Source of the DNA: Lunularia cruciata
Lineage: Eukaryota > Streptophyta > Marchantiopsida > Lunulariales > Lunulariaceae
Assembly (NCBI GenBank): GCA_948567375.1
Contig: OX419755.1
Span: forward strand, 37,205,001 to 37,269,000
DNA length: 64,000 bases
Direction: 5' to 3'
Below, in pieces: positions 1 through 11,139 of this stretch. The translations under genes were made by a program, and so were the position numbers. Under the pieces are notes generated by a model that was not told where the DNA came from, ran no database searches, and saw only the letters and a program-made list of their open reading frames with translations. Within the stretch, counting starts at the first letter, position 1. Every line of letters starts with the position of its first letter.

Positions 1-1848
1 TTAAAGAACTATATGTCCATGCAATTAGAAAAGGAATTAAGTATTCATATCAAGCTAATAATTAGAAGTAGATTGATGATGATAGATGGTAAAAAGGGCT
101 TTGCATTTTGTACCTTACGTCTTATTACATTCAAGATTGGGAATGAGTATGTGGAGTGTATGAGGTTTATATATGCACCTCTACACCATGATAGCATTTT
201 AGGTTTCCCTTAGCTTGAACATCATAAAGTTCAATTTGATTGGACACAACAAAAAATTGAAGTAAAACACCAAGGTAAAAATTATTGATTTAGTTGTCTG
301 GCATCTTTGAGTAAGATACCTAAGAATAGTCAATCCCAAGATAGGAGGTTTGTCAATAAAATAGCCATCAAGTAAGCTTTGGAGGAAGATATTGCTTTTT
401 TTGTGGTGTAGACCAAGCTAATTGTGTATGAAGGATTTGATAAATGCCAAAAGCCTCATCAAACAATAGTTGATCAAATAGTTTAGTAGTTTACAAATAT
501 GTTTCTAGTGATCTGCCAAAGGAATTACCCTTTGATTATGGTATTCCTTTCAAGATTGAGTTATTGCCAAGAAGTACTCTAATGAGTAGACCAATCTATC
601 GGCTCTCACCAAAGGAGTTAGACAAGCTTTGAACAAGATTGAAGGAATTGTTGGTAAAGGATTTCATATGACATAGTACATCTCCTTGGGGAACATCGGT
701 ACTATTATCTCAAAGAAGGATAGAGGATTTCACTTCTATATTGATAACCATGGCCTCAATAAACAAATAGTGAAGAATGCATACCCTTGCCTTAAATTAA
801 TGACTTGTTATACCAATTGAGTGGAGCACGGTACTTCTCCAAGTTGGATCTCCAAAGTAACTATTTGCATATTCCCATTGACAGAGAGGATGTGCAAAAA
901 ACTGCCTTTTGCACAAGGTATGGGCATTTTGAATGAAGAGTTCTAACTTTCAGGTTACTTATGCTCCAATAGTCTTCAAGGATCAGATGCATCGTATGTT
1001 GGATGGGCTATTAGATGGGCTATTGGATCAATACACATTGGTATTCTTGGATGATATTTTAATCTATAGTAAGATGAAGGTAGAATATACATATCGCGTG
1101 CAACTCAAAGTGTACGTCAATGGAAGTTTTATTGCAAGAAGTCAATGTGTACTTTTTGGTAGAAGGAAATTACCTTCTTGGATCATAGATCTCATCAGAG
1201 GAGATCAAGATAGAAGAGTAGAAAATCAAAGCCATTACGGATTGGCTTACTCTAAAGGATACCAAAAAATTGCAAACATTAATGGATTGGAAATTTTTTA
1301 CTGACAGTTCATCCACTATTATGCTCATGTGGTTGCACCATTGACCAACCTCTTGAGGAAGACCTCAAGCTTTCAATGGACCACCAAGCATCAAAAAGCA
1401 TCCAAAAGTTGAAACATATGGTGTCTTCAAGATCCATTCTTCAACCATATGATCATCAACTACCTTGTGTTGTTGATTTCAATGCTTTTAACTATACCAT
1501 TAGAGCCGTGTTGCAACATGAATTTCCAAGTGGATTACATCCCATTGCTTTTTTGTCTTGCCAACTAAACACCGTAGAAAAGGTTAACTCTGCCTAAGAT
1601 CAAGAACGACTAGCAATGGTATATGCCACCAAGGTATGGAGGCATTATCTCTTGGGGAAATAAGTGATTATGCAAAAAAATCATAAACCCTTGTTGCAAA
1701 CATTACATTTGGAGCACATGAAGAGTAGAACTCATCAATAGGAAGAACCACTATAGTAGTTTCACCTTAAACTTGACTACAAACCTGATAATTACATGTC
1801 ATCCTTGATTCCCTATCATGATGATCTGATTTGAAATCTCTTCTTGTC
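1..1848 (+). mobile_element. Outer chromovirus copy, 5' part (protease to RNase H), degenerate
   Basis: Left part of a Ty3/gypsy element entering from beyond the window edge. Residues encoded at 13-230 match the aspartic protease region of the copy at 5982-6377. A reverse transcriptase remnant at 933-1110 keeps the FLDDILIYSK catalytic motif (the two Asp codons at 1050-1055). RNase H-like sequence follows at 1376-1600. Many stops and frameshifts make it non-functional. The homology stops at 1848, just past RNase H, where a reverse-strand LTR begins. The integrase end of what is probably the same copy resumes at 10007. Confidence 0.85.
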
Positions 1849-2270
1849 TGTAAAAGACCGAACCCAAAGAGAGAAATAGGAGAATGGAAACTCACATTGG
1901 GACACTTGAGGGAAAACTCCGAATGCCTAGCATGAGCTTTGGCTTTTGTATTTATAGGTAGCATACAAGGCCTTTGAGAAGCTTCTCAAGAAGCTTCCTC
2001 AAGCCACTTTCTTAGAGTGCAAGCCAAGTTAACTAGGAAGCTTCTCAAGAAGCTTCTTTCTAGAAACCGCCTATTTGGCATGCAAACTAAGCTAGTTGGA
2101 AGCTTCTAGAAGCTTCCTTCTAGAAGCTACTTACTTGAGGTGCAAGCTAAGCTAGCCTGGAAGTTTCCCAAGAAGCTTCCTAAATACTTTTGGAATATTC
2201 TAGGCTAATTTATCTTATGTGCTACTTTGTAAGCCCAACTAACTTTGTCGCTAAACTCCATATTGTTACA
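1849..2270 (-). repeat. 3' LTR of reverse-strand chromovirus
   Basis: 422-bp LTR on the minus strand with TG...CA ends: TGTAACAATATGG at 2270 and its other end at 1849. It aligns along its length with the forward LTR at 9581-10006. It contains a TATA-like box (TATTTATA on the plus strand, 1949-1956). It also carries many AAGCTTCT/TTCTAGAA palindromes, including a four-pentamer array at 2099-2116. Confidence 0.85.
2099..2116. promoter_or_regulatory. Heat-shock-element-like array in reverse-strand LTR
   Basis: GAA-GC-TTC-TA-GAA-GC-TTC: four alternating GAA/TTC pentamer cores with correct 2-nt spacing, the canonical plant HSF-binding layout. It lies upstream of the LTR TATA-like box (1949-1956) in the minus-strand sense. 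The binding role is inferred; the spacing is seen directly. Confidence 0.55.
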
Positions 2271-4508
2271 TATTCCCCCGCCGCTAGTTGGTGACATCTT
2301 TGTCACCAATGAAGCTTCAAATTCTTGGATGGCCGTCGGTGCATTCTTGAGGTGAGAAAGAGGTTCCCATGTGGCATCATGAAGGAGATACCCTTTCTGA
2401 AGGACCTTGTACTCCTTATGTTGGCAATGGCCTTGTTGAATATGGCAACGTGCAAGGATACAATCAACTTTGTACTCCTCATGATCATTGATAGGGATAG
2501 GAAGAAGGGGAGGTTGGACTCAAGAGGAAAAGGAAGAAGGGTTAGGAACAAAAGGTTTCAACTTGGAAACATGAAAGATAGTATGGATACCCATGTGAAA
2601 AGGCAATGCAAGTTGATAAGCAACAAGAGAGACAATTTGGGTGATATCAAAGGGTCCTATCCAATTAGGAGCAAGTTTACAAACTTGGGTATCAAGTGGG
2701 AGAGGGAGGTTACTAGAGGAAAGCATAACTAATCACCGATTTCAAAAGTGAGATCATGATGATGGTGGTCCGCATATTGTTTTTGGCCATTTTGAGCAAC
2801 AAGGAGGTGAGACTTGGCTTTTTGGAGAGATTGAGATATAGTGGTCAAGAATGTGAAAGTATGAGGAACCTGAGATAGAAGGGGAGCAAGAAGAGAATAT
2901 GGAACAAGCAGATCTTGGCCAAAATTGAGGAAGAAAGAAGAAAATCCAATGCTTGCCTGTTTGGAATTGTTGTAAGCAAATTCTACAACTGCAAGACATT
3001 CATCCCAATTGGTATGTTGGGCATTGACAAAGGCACGCAACATATCCTCCAATGTATGATTTGCACATTTGGTTTGTCCATCAGTTTGAGGATGATAGGT
3101 CATGGACAAAGCAAGCTTGGTGCCCAGTATTTTGAAGAGTGCTTGCCAAAACTTCCTAGTAAATTGAGGATCACGGTCGGAGATGAGTACACCTAGCATC
3201 CTATGATGCTTGAAGACATTGTTGAAGTAGATTTGCACTAAGGTTGGAGCATCCACGGTATCACAAGTTGGTGCCAAGTGAATTTGCTTACTAAGCTTAT
3301 CCACAAACACCACGATTGCGGTGTGTCCTTGTTTTGTCTTTGGCAAGGATGTGATGAGATCCAAGCTCACATGCTCCCAACGATCAGATGGAACGGCGAG
3401 TGATTGAAGGAGTCCACTTGGCTTTTGGTTAATGGCCTTGTTACATTGGCATCTCTCACACAATCGGACAAATTCTCAAACATCTTGTGTCATGTTGGGC
3501 CACCACCATTGACGTTGGAGTGTACCCAAGGTCTTGTCCACACCCATATGACCAGCAATGGGTAAAGCATGGGCTTCTTGAAGGCACACAAGTCAAAGAT
3601 CACCTTTAGTTGGAACATAAATCCGGTCCTCATGGAATAGAAGGCCCTCCTTGATAGAGAAGGTGGTGTACTCCTTATTGCATGTTGTAAGGCGATCATG
3701 TACCATTTGGAAGAAGGGATCTTGGTGTAGAGCTTACTGAAACTCGTTTTGGATCTTGGAGTCAACTGACACCATTGAAATTGTTGTTGTGATGAGAGAA
3801 AGAGACTTCAAATCAGGTTGTCGTGATAAAGCATCAGAGATGACATGGAACCAATCTAGTTTGTATTGAAGTTTGATGTCATACAGTTGGAGTTGTTCCT
3901 CCCATCAATGATGTCTACTCTTCATGTGTTCTAAGTGTAAGGTCTGCAACAATGGTTTGTGATCAGTTTGCATGATCACTTGTTTTCCCAAGAGGTAATG
4001 CTTCCATACCTTGGTGGCGTATACCATTGCAAGTTGTTCTTGATCTCAAGTAGAGTAGTTTCGTTCAACCATATTGAGTTGGCAAGATACAAAGGCAATG
4101 GGATGGAATCCATCTGGGAATTCTTGTTGCCGCATGGCTCCAATTGCAAAGTTAGAAGCATCAAAATCAACCACATAGGGTAGTTGAGGATCGCATGGCT
4201 GAAGAATGGGTCTTGAAGACACCATTTGCTTTAACTTCTGGAATGCTTCTTCATGCTTGGTGGTCCATTGGAAGCTCAAGTTCTTTCCCAAGAGGTCAGT
4301 CAATGGTGCAGCCACATGAGCATAATAATGGATGAACCATCGGTAAAAATTGGCCAATCCATTGAATGCCCGTACTTCTATAGCATCCTTTGAGATATGC
4401 CAATCAGTAATGGCATTGATTTTCTCTTCCTCCATCTTAATCCCCTCTGGTGATCTTATGACCCAAGAAGGTAACCTCCTTCTACCAAAAGGCACATGTT
4501 GACTTCTT
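2271..4508 (-). mobile_element. Reverse-strand chromovirus body, truncated in reverse transcriptase
   Basis: Minus-strand Ty3/gypsy internal region. Next to the LTR is a purine tract (2271-2282, minus sense GGCGGGGGAATA). In coding order it has the end of reverse transcriptase and RNase H (about 4495-3960), integrase (about 3770-2730) and chromodomain (about 2510-2325). The integrase stretch 3463-2729 is the best preserved in the window, 244 codons open, with the SLDL and SDRDPQF Asp residues and a downstream Glu. Nothing upstream of late RT survives: gag, protease and the 5' LTR are missing. It ends abruptly at about 4508 against a truncated forward LTR. Confidence 0.88.
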
Positions 4509-4777
4509 GTATCTAGGAAGCTTCTTGGGAAGCTTCTCGGCTAGCTTAGCTTGCACCTCAAGTGAGTAGCTTCTAGAAGCTTCCAACTAGCTTAGCTTGC
4601 ATGCCAAGTAGGTGGATTCTAGAAGGAAGCTTCTTGAGAAGCTTCTCAAAGGCCTTGTATGGTACTTATAAATACCAAAGCCAAAGCTCATGCTAGGCAT
4701 TTGAAGTTTTCCCTCATTCAAGTGTCCTAATGTGAGTTTTCATTATCTTATTTCTCTCCTCGGATTTGGTCTTTACA
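4509..4777 (+). repeat. 5' LTR of inner chromovirus, missing its first ~85 bp
   Basis: Matches the 3' LTR (9581-10006) from the GTATCTAGG segment to the terminal TTTACA. It lacks the first ~85 bp and a ~60-bp internal block lying between AAGCTTCT repeats. TATAAATA at 4667-4674. It abuts the truncated reverse-strand element. Confidence 0.85.
4571..4583. promoter_or_regulatory. Heat-shock-element-like trimer in 5' LTR
   Basis: TTC-TA-GAA-GC-TTC, three correctly spaced pentamer cores, 84 bp upstream of the LTR TATA box (4667-4674). Further GAAGCTTC palindromes flank it. Confidence 0.5.
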
Positions 4778-4778
4778 T

Positions 4779-4790
4779 TGGTATCAGAGC
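4779..4790 (+). other. Primer binding site (initiator tRNA-Met)
   Basis: TGGTATCAGAGC starts two bases after the LTR end. This is the usual plant LTR-retrotransposon PBS complementary to the 3' end of initiator tRNA-Met. It fixes the LTR boundary and the element's orientation. Confidence 0.9.
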
Positions 4791-4794
4791 AGGA

Positions 4795-5900
4795 ATGGGA
4801 TGGATGGAATTTATGGACCACCAAATCCACTTCCACCAAACCATTGGGATTTTTCCATCCAAATACTACCCAAGCATCGTTTCACACAATCCATCACCTT
4901 GCACTTTGGACAAGATTTTTTGCATATGATCACCATATCTAAGGAATCCTTGGTGCTTCCGGTTGTAACTTATGGAGAACGGTGGACGTGTTATTTCTAT
5001 GTGTTAGTAAATTAGATAGATTGGGAGTGTTGTGATAGAGTAGCAACCATAGCAGCAATACCCAATGTTATCCTTTCTATGCAACGACAAATCAAGCACC
5101 TTACTCGATTAATGGATGAACAAGATCTTTGACAACAAGAGCAGGTGGAGAGAGTACCAATTTGAGAAGGAGAAGATTGGATCAGATTCCCTAAACCCAA
5201 GGTATTTGAAGGCAAGAATCTTCCGGGTGCAATGGAGAATTTTGTGTTTGATTGTGAACACTATTTTGAAACTACTAATCTACAAGACGAGCAAAAACAG
5301 ATTCTCTTGGCTTCTAGCCAATTGGATGGAGTAGCAAATCTACCATGGAGATTCTGGGTGGAGCAAGCTAAATGACAAATTTTTGCACCAATCTTGACAT
5401 GGGCAGAATTCAAGAGCGCAATAATTAGTCGGTTCCAAGCTATAAATGCCACACGAGCTGCACAAGATAAGTTGGCAGAGTTGAAACAGATTGGCTCTAT
5501 AAGAAGTTACATCACGCAGTTCCAAAACACCATCATGCAAATTCTAGATATATTGGAAGGTGAAGCTCTGGTTTGATTTGTGAGGGGCTTGAAGGCGAGA
5601 ACCAAATTAGAGGTAACCATGCGAGAGCCACAACACTTGGAGGAAGCCATGTTGGTTGGCCAAACGTTTTGATTCCTTGGTGGCAACAACTTGGTCTTGA
5701 TCTCGACCTCCATAGAGCCTACCAATACACTACACACAAGTGGAGGAGCCAGCACCAATGGAGATTGATGCCATTCAACAAAAACCACTTGGCATGGCAG
5801 ATAGAGAGAAATTGCAACAAAAGAGTGGTTGTTTTTATTGTTGCCAATTAGGGCATCGCATTGTTGAATGTCCACTCAAGAATGGATAACCTTGACAAGT
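4795..5900 (+). pseudogene. gag remnant with CCHC zinc knuckle
   Basis: Capsid-type gag region. The most gag-like stretch is at 5390-5580, containing a WAEFKSAIISRF-type segment followed by a helix. A nucleocapsid knuckle with C-x2-C-x4-H-x4-C spacing lies at 5830-5871. Several in-frame stops and frame changes break the coding sequence, so no gag protein is possible. Confidence 0.8.
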
Positions 5901-5981
5901 TGCCCAGGTGGAGATTGTGGAGCGGAATGATCAGGGAAACAAAGAATCCCAGTAGGAGATTTTGAGCCGCCTACTTGTAGC

Positions 5982-6377
5982 TTGATTAGTTCCAATGGGG
6001 TTGAAGGCTTGACCTATGCAAGTTTGCTTCACTTGCAAGGTACAATATCTAATCGGGATTGTAGGATTTTAGTTGATTCTGGAAGTTCAGAGAATTGCAT
6101 GTCTATGCAAGTAGCAAAGGAATTGGGTATTCCTATGAAGCCAGTGATTGGAAGTAGTTTGATGATGGCGGATGGTAGAAATGGTTTTGCATTCCCCACC
6201 TCGCATCCTGTTACCTTCAAGATTGGGAAGGAGTATTTGGAGTGTATGAGGTTTGTAGTGGCACCTCTACACTATGATATCATTATGGGTCTACCTTGGC
6301 TTGAATATCATAAGGTTCAATTTGGTTTAACCAATGCCAAATTCAAGTACAACACCATGGTAGGAATTTCCAATTAG
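5982..6377 (+). pseudogene. Retroviral-type aspartic protease remnant
   Basis: Open stretch of 131 codons with the catalytic DSGSS motif (codons 6075-6089) and a downstream hydrophobic GLPWL motif. The protease domain itself looks uninterrupted, but it is cut off by stops from gag upstream and RT downstream. Just after it, 6410-6560 has three near-repeats of a ~60-bp AGTCCCAAGATGGGAAGTTT unit, a local tandem duplication in the protease-RT linker. Confidence 0.8.
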
Positions 6378-6699
6378 GTTGTCTAGCACCTCTGAGTAAG
6401 ACACCTAAGAATAGTGAGTCCCAAGATGGGAAGTTTGTTGAGAAGGTAGCCATAGAGCAAACTTGGAAGGGAGATGAGTCCCAAGATGGGAAGTTTGCCA
6501 AGAAGGCAACTTGGAGTAAGCTTGGAAGAGAGATGAGTCCCTAGAAGGGAAGTTTGTTAGTAAAGCACACATAGAGCAAGCTTTGGAGGAAGATAAGTCT
6601 GTATTCACGGTGTGGATCAAGCCGATTGCACAAGAACAATCTACGGAGGGCCGAGAGCCTCATCAAGCAATGGTTGATTGGATAGTTAGTTAAGGAGTT

Positions 6700-8040
6700 T
6701 GCGGATGTGTTTCTGGATGATCTGCCAAAGGGATTACCCTCCGATCGAGGTATGCCTTTCAAGATCAAGTTATTGCTAGGGAGTACTCCAGTGAGTAGAC
6801 CAATCTATCCGCTCTCACCAAAGGAATTGGAGGAGTTGCAAACAACACTTATAGAGTTGTTGGAGAAGGACTTCATATGACGTAGTACCTCTCCTTGGGG
6901 AGCACCAGTACTATTTGTTCCAAAGAAGGATGGAGGACTTTGTTTCTGTATTGATTATCATGGGCTCAATAAGCAAACCGTGAAGAATGCATATCTCTTG
7001 CCTTGGATTGATGACTTGCTTGATCAACTAAGTAGAGCATGCTACTTTTCCAAGCTAGATCTTTGCAGCGGCTATTGGCAAATTTCTATTGATTGAAAGG
7101 ATGTGCAAAAGACTACCTTTCGCACAAGGTATGGGCATTTTGAGTGGAGACTTCTACCTTCCAGACTTACTAATGCTCCATTAGTCTTCATGGATCAGAT
7201 GCCTTGGGTGTTGGATGGACTATTGGATCGGTCCGTGGTGGTATTCTTGGATGATATCTTAATCTATAGCAAGACAGAGGTGGAATATGTGAATCATGTG
7301 CAAGAAGTCCTAAGATGACTATGACAATGGAAATTTACTGCAAGAAATCAAAGTGTGCCTTCTGGTCGAAGGAGGTTACCTTCTTGGGTCATAAGATCTC
7401 ATCAGAGGGGATTAAGATGGAGGAAGAGAAAATCAAGGCCATTACTGATTGGCCTATCCCAAAGGATGCTACAGAAGTACAAGCATTGAATGGATTGGCC
7501 AGTTTTTACCAACGGTTCATTCATTATTATGCTCATGTGGCTGCACTATTGACTAACCTCTTGGGAAAGAACTCAAGCTTCTAGTGGACCACCAAGCATG
7601 AAGAAAAATTCCAAAAGTTAAAGCATATGGTGTCTTCAAGACCCATTCTTCAGCCATATGATCCTCAACTACCCTATGTGGTTGATTTTGATGCTTCTAA
7701 CTTTGCAATTGGAGCCGTGCTGCAACAAGAATTCCCAGATAGACTCCATCCCATTGCCTTTGTATCTTTCCAACTCAATATGGCTAAACAAAACTACTTT
7801 GCTTGAGATCAAGAACAACTTGCAATGGTATACACCACCAAGGTATGGAGGCATTACCTCTTGGGAAAACAAGTGATCATGCAAACTGATCATAAACCAT
7901 TGTTGTAGACCTTACACTTGGAACACATGAAGAGTCTACATCATTGATGGGAGGAACAACTCCTATTGTATGACATCAAACTTCAGTACAAACCAGCTCG
8001 GTTTCATGTCATCCTTGATGCTTTATCACGATGACCTGAT
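6700..8040 (+). pseudogene. Reverse transcriptase and RNase H remnant
   Basis: RT fingers and palm from about 6750. Characteristic pieces are [11 protein letters not shown], a KKDGGL segment, and the FLDDILIYSK active site with Asp codons at 7250-7255. RNase H similarity runs from about 7600 to 8030 (VVDFDAS then DHKPL-type motif). Stops occur between every block (for example near 6878, 7096, 7316, 7582 and 7804). Confidence 0.85.
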
Positions 8041-8229
8041 TTGAAGTCTCTTCCTCTCATCACAACAGCAATTTCAATGGTGTTAGTTGACTTCAAGATC
8101 CAAAACGAGTTTCAATCAGCTCTACACCAAGATCTCTTCTTCCAAATGGTACATGGTCGCCTTATAGCATGCAATAATGAGTACAATACCTTCTCCATCA
8201 AGGAGGGCCTTTTCTTCCATGAGGACTGG

Positions 8230-9125
8230 ATTTATGTTCCAGCTAAAGGTGATCTTTGACTTGTGTGCCTTCAAGAAGCCCATGATTTACCCATCGTTGG
8301 TCACATGGGTGTGGACAAGACCTTGGGTACACTCCAACGTCAATGGTGGTAGCCCAACATGACACGAGATGTTTGAGAATTTGTCTTATCGTGTGAGAGC
8401 TGGCAACGTAACAAGGCCAGCAACTAGAAGCCGAGTGGACTCCTTCAACCACTTACCGTTCCATCTGCTCGCTTGGAGCATGTAAGCTTGGATCTAATCA
8501 CATCCTTGCCAAAGACAAAACAAGGACACACCGCAATCGTGGTGTTTGTGGATAAGCTTAGTAAGCAAATCCTCTTGGCACCAACCTGTGATACCATGGA
8601 TGCTCCAACCTTAGCACAAATCTACTTCAACAATGTCTTCAAGCATCATGGAATGCCACGTGTACTCATCTCAACCGTGATCCTTGATTTACCAAGAAGT
8701 TTTGGCAAGCACTCTTCCAGATTCTTGGCACCAAGCTTGCTTTGTCCACAACCTATCATCCTCAAACTGATGGACAAACCAAATGTGCAAATCATACATT
8801 GGAGGATATGTTGCATGCCTTTGTCAATGTCCACCATACCAATTAGGATGAATGTCTTGCAATTGTAGAATTTTCCTAACAAATTCCAAACAAGTAAGCA
8901 CCGAATTTTCTCCTTTCTTTCTTAATTTTGGCCAAGATCCACTTGATCAATATTCTCTTCTTGCTCCCCTTCCATCTCAAGTTCCTCATACTTCCACATT
9001 CTTGACCTCTATATCACAATCTCTCTAACAAGCAAAGTCTCACCTCCTTATTGCTCAGAATTGCCAAAAACAATATGCGGACCACCATCATAGTGGTCTC
9101 ACTTTTGAAGTCGGTGATAAAGTCA
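8230..9125 (+). pseudogene. Integrase remnant
   Basis: Integrase core beginning LDLITSLPKTKQGH with the first catalytic Asp. The second catalytic region near 8680 is frame-shifted relative to the reverse-strand copy, and the HHCC region at 8290-8400 has stops. This region corresponds to the better preserved integrase at 3463-2729 on the other strand. Confidence 0.8.
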
Positions 9126-9364
9126 TGCTATCCTCTAGTAACCTCCCTCTCTCACTTGATACCCAAGTTTGTAAACTTGCCCCTAATTGGATAGGACCCT
9201 TTGATATCACCCAAATTGTCTCTTTTGTTGCTTATCAACTTGCCTTGCCTTGTCACATGCGTATCTATCTTATCTTTCATATTTCCAAGTTGAAACCCTT
9301 TGTTCCTAACCCCTCTTCCTTTTCCTCTTGAGTCCAACCTCCCCTTCTTCCTGTCCCTATCAAT

Positions 9365-9535
9365 GATCATGAGGAGTATAAAGTTGATCGTATCCTTGCA
9401 TGGCGCCATATTCAACGAGGCCATCATCAACATACGAAGTACAAGGTCCTTTGGAAAGGGTATCCCCTTCATGATGCCACATGGGAACCTCTTTCTCACC
9501 TCCAGAATGCATAGACGGCCATCCAAGAATTCAAA
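9365..9535 (+). pseudogene. Chromodomain remnant at integrase C terminus
   Basis: Encodes EYKVDRILAWRH followed by YKVLWKGYPLHDATWEP, the classic chromodomain signature of chromoviruses, which directs integration to modified chromatin. A stop follows in the C-terminal helix. It ends about 35 bp before the polypurine tract. Confidence 0.85.
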
Positions 9536-9568
9536 GCTTCACTGGCAACAAGGATATCACCAACTAGC

Positions 9569-9580
9569 AGTGGGGGAATA
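9569..9580 (+). other. Polypurine tract
   Basis: AGTGGGGGAATA immediately before the 3' LTR. The equivalent sits next to the outer element's LTR (10699-10710) and, reverse-complemented, at 2271-2282. Confidence 0.75.
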
Positions 9581-10006
9581 TGTAACAATATGGAGGTTAG
9601 CGACAAAGTTAGTCGGGCTTACAAAGTAGCACATAAGACAAATTAGCCTAGAATATTCCAAAAGTATCTAGGAAGCTTCTTGGGAAGCTTCCCGGCTATC
9701 TTAGCTTGCACCTCAAGTAAGTAGCTTCTAGAAGGAAGCTTCTAGAAGCTTCCAACTAGCTTAGCTTGCATGCCAAGTAGGCGGCTTCTAGAAGGAAGCT
9801 TCTTGAGAAGCTTCTTAGTTAACTTGGCTTGCACTCTAAGAAAGTGGCTTGAGGAAGCTTCTTAAGAAGCCTCTCAAAGGTCTTTTATGCTACCTATAAA
9901 TACCAAAGCCAAAGCTCATGCTATGCATTCTGAGTTTTCCCTCATTCAAGTGTCCCAATGTGAGTTTCCATTCTCCTATTTCTCTCTTTGGATTCGGTCT
10001 TTTACA
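9581..10006 (+). repeat. 3' LTR of inner chromovirus
   Basis: 426 bp, TGTAACAATATGG...CTTTTACA, with TG/CA termini. TATAAATA at 9895-9902. It is dominated by GAAGCTTC/TTCTAGAA palindromes. Directly after it comes integrase sequence of the outer element (ACCTACAATAATTCC), showing insertion into that gene. Confidence 0.9.
9735..9752. promoter_or_regulatory. Perfect four-unit heat-shock-element-like array
   Basis: GAA-GC-TTC-TA-GAA-GC-TTC with exact 2-nt spacing, ~140 bp upstream of the LTR TATA box. Additional dimers lie at 9673-9700, 9725-9733 and 9785-9815. HSF responsiveness is inferred from spacing only. Confidence 0.55.
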
Positions 10007-10710
10007 ACCTACAATAATTCCAAACGAGCAAACGGATCCTCTTCCTTCTTCCTTAATTTTGGCCAAGATGCACTTGTTCTATATTCCCTTCTTACTTCTT
10101 CTCCATTTCATGTCCTTCATACTTCCAACTTCTTGACCACAATATCCCATTCCTTATAACAAGCCAAATCTCATCTTCTTGTCGCTCAAAATTGTCAAAA
10201 ACAATACACTGACCAACATTATTGTGATCTCACTTTTCAAATTGTGATAAGGCATGCTTTCTTTTAGTAACCTACCCTTGATGATACCCAAGTTTGTAAA
10301 CTTGCTCTTCATTGGATAGGTCCATTTGATGTCACCCAAATCATTTCTCATGTTGCTTATAGACTTGCCTTGCCTTGCCTTCTCATATGCAAATCCCCCC
10401 TACCTTTTATGTTTCCAAGTTGAAACCCTTTATTTTTAATCTATCTTCCTTTTCCTCTTGTATCCAACCTCCTCCTCCTCTTGTCACTATCGACGATCAT
10501 GAGGAGTATGAAGTTGATTGTATCCTTGCATGTCGTCACATTCAACATGGCCACCAACAACATACTTAGTATAACATCTTTTGGAAAGGGTATCCCCTTC
10601 ATGATGCCACTTCGGAGTCTCTTTCTCATCTCCAAAATGCACAAGCAGTCATCCAAGAGTTTGAAGCTTCCATGGTGATGAGGACGTAACCAACTAGCGG
10701 TGGGAGAATA
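10007..10710 (+). mobile_element. Outer chromovirus copy, 3' part (late integrase, chromodomain)
   Basis: Begins in the integrase YNNSK region and runs through a degraded chromodomain (about 10500-10650, keeping the EYEVD and FWKGYPLHDAT pieces) to a purine tract at 10699-10710. Same family and strand as 1-1848. About 800 bp of integrase between the two parts is absent. Not coding. Confidence 0.8.
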
Positions 10711-11098
10711 TGTAACAATATGGAGTTTATTGACAAATTAGTTGTAACAAAGTAGCAAATAAGCCAAGAATATTCTACAAGCATCTAGTAAGCTACATGG
10801 TACCCAAGTATAGGGTAATTTGCATGCCAAATGATGACTTTTAAGAGGAAGCTTCTTGGGAAGCTTCCCGATTAGCTTAGCTTGCATGCCAAGTAGGTGG
10901 CTTCTAAAAAGAAGCTTCTTGAGAAGTTTTCCAATTAGCTTGGCTTGCACTCTAAGAATGTGACTTTTAGGCTCAAGAGCCTTGTATGTTTCCTATAAAT
11001 ACTAAAGCCCAAGCTCATGCTAGGCAATTGGAGTTTGCTTCATTCAAGAGTCCTAATGTGATCTTTCATTCTCTTATTTCTCTCCTCTGTCTTTTACA
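10711..11098 (+). repeat. 3' LTR of outer chromovirus
   Basis: 388 bp with the same TGTAACAATATGG start and CTTTTACA end; TATAAATA at 10994-11001. It is more diverged than the inner LTR and lacks one repeat block. A PBS-like ATTGGTAGTAAAG follows at about 11107, weakly resembling the real PBS, so an LTR-LTR recombination history is possible but unproven. Confidence 0.8.
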
Positions 11099-11139
11099 CC
11101 ACTCATATTGGTAGTAAAGAGGAACTATTGTGCCATAGA

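Larger units (their letters stand above)
4509..10006 (+). mobile_element. Inner forward chromovirus (Ty3/gypsy), nearly full length but decayed
   Basis: About 5.5 kb element with a truncated 5' LTR (4509-4777), primer binding site (4779-4790), gag with CCHC knuckle, protease, reverse transcriptase, RNase H, integrase, chromodomain, polypurine tract (9569-9580) and complete 3' LTR (9581-10006). The order protease-RT-RNaseH-integrase defines Ty3/gypsy and the C-terminal chromodomain defines the chromovirus branch. The reading frame is broken by numerous stops and shifts. The two LTRs differ by indels between their internal repeats, so this is an old, inactive copy. It sits inside the integrase region of the outer element, which resumes at 10007. 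Confidence 0.92.
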
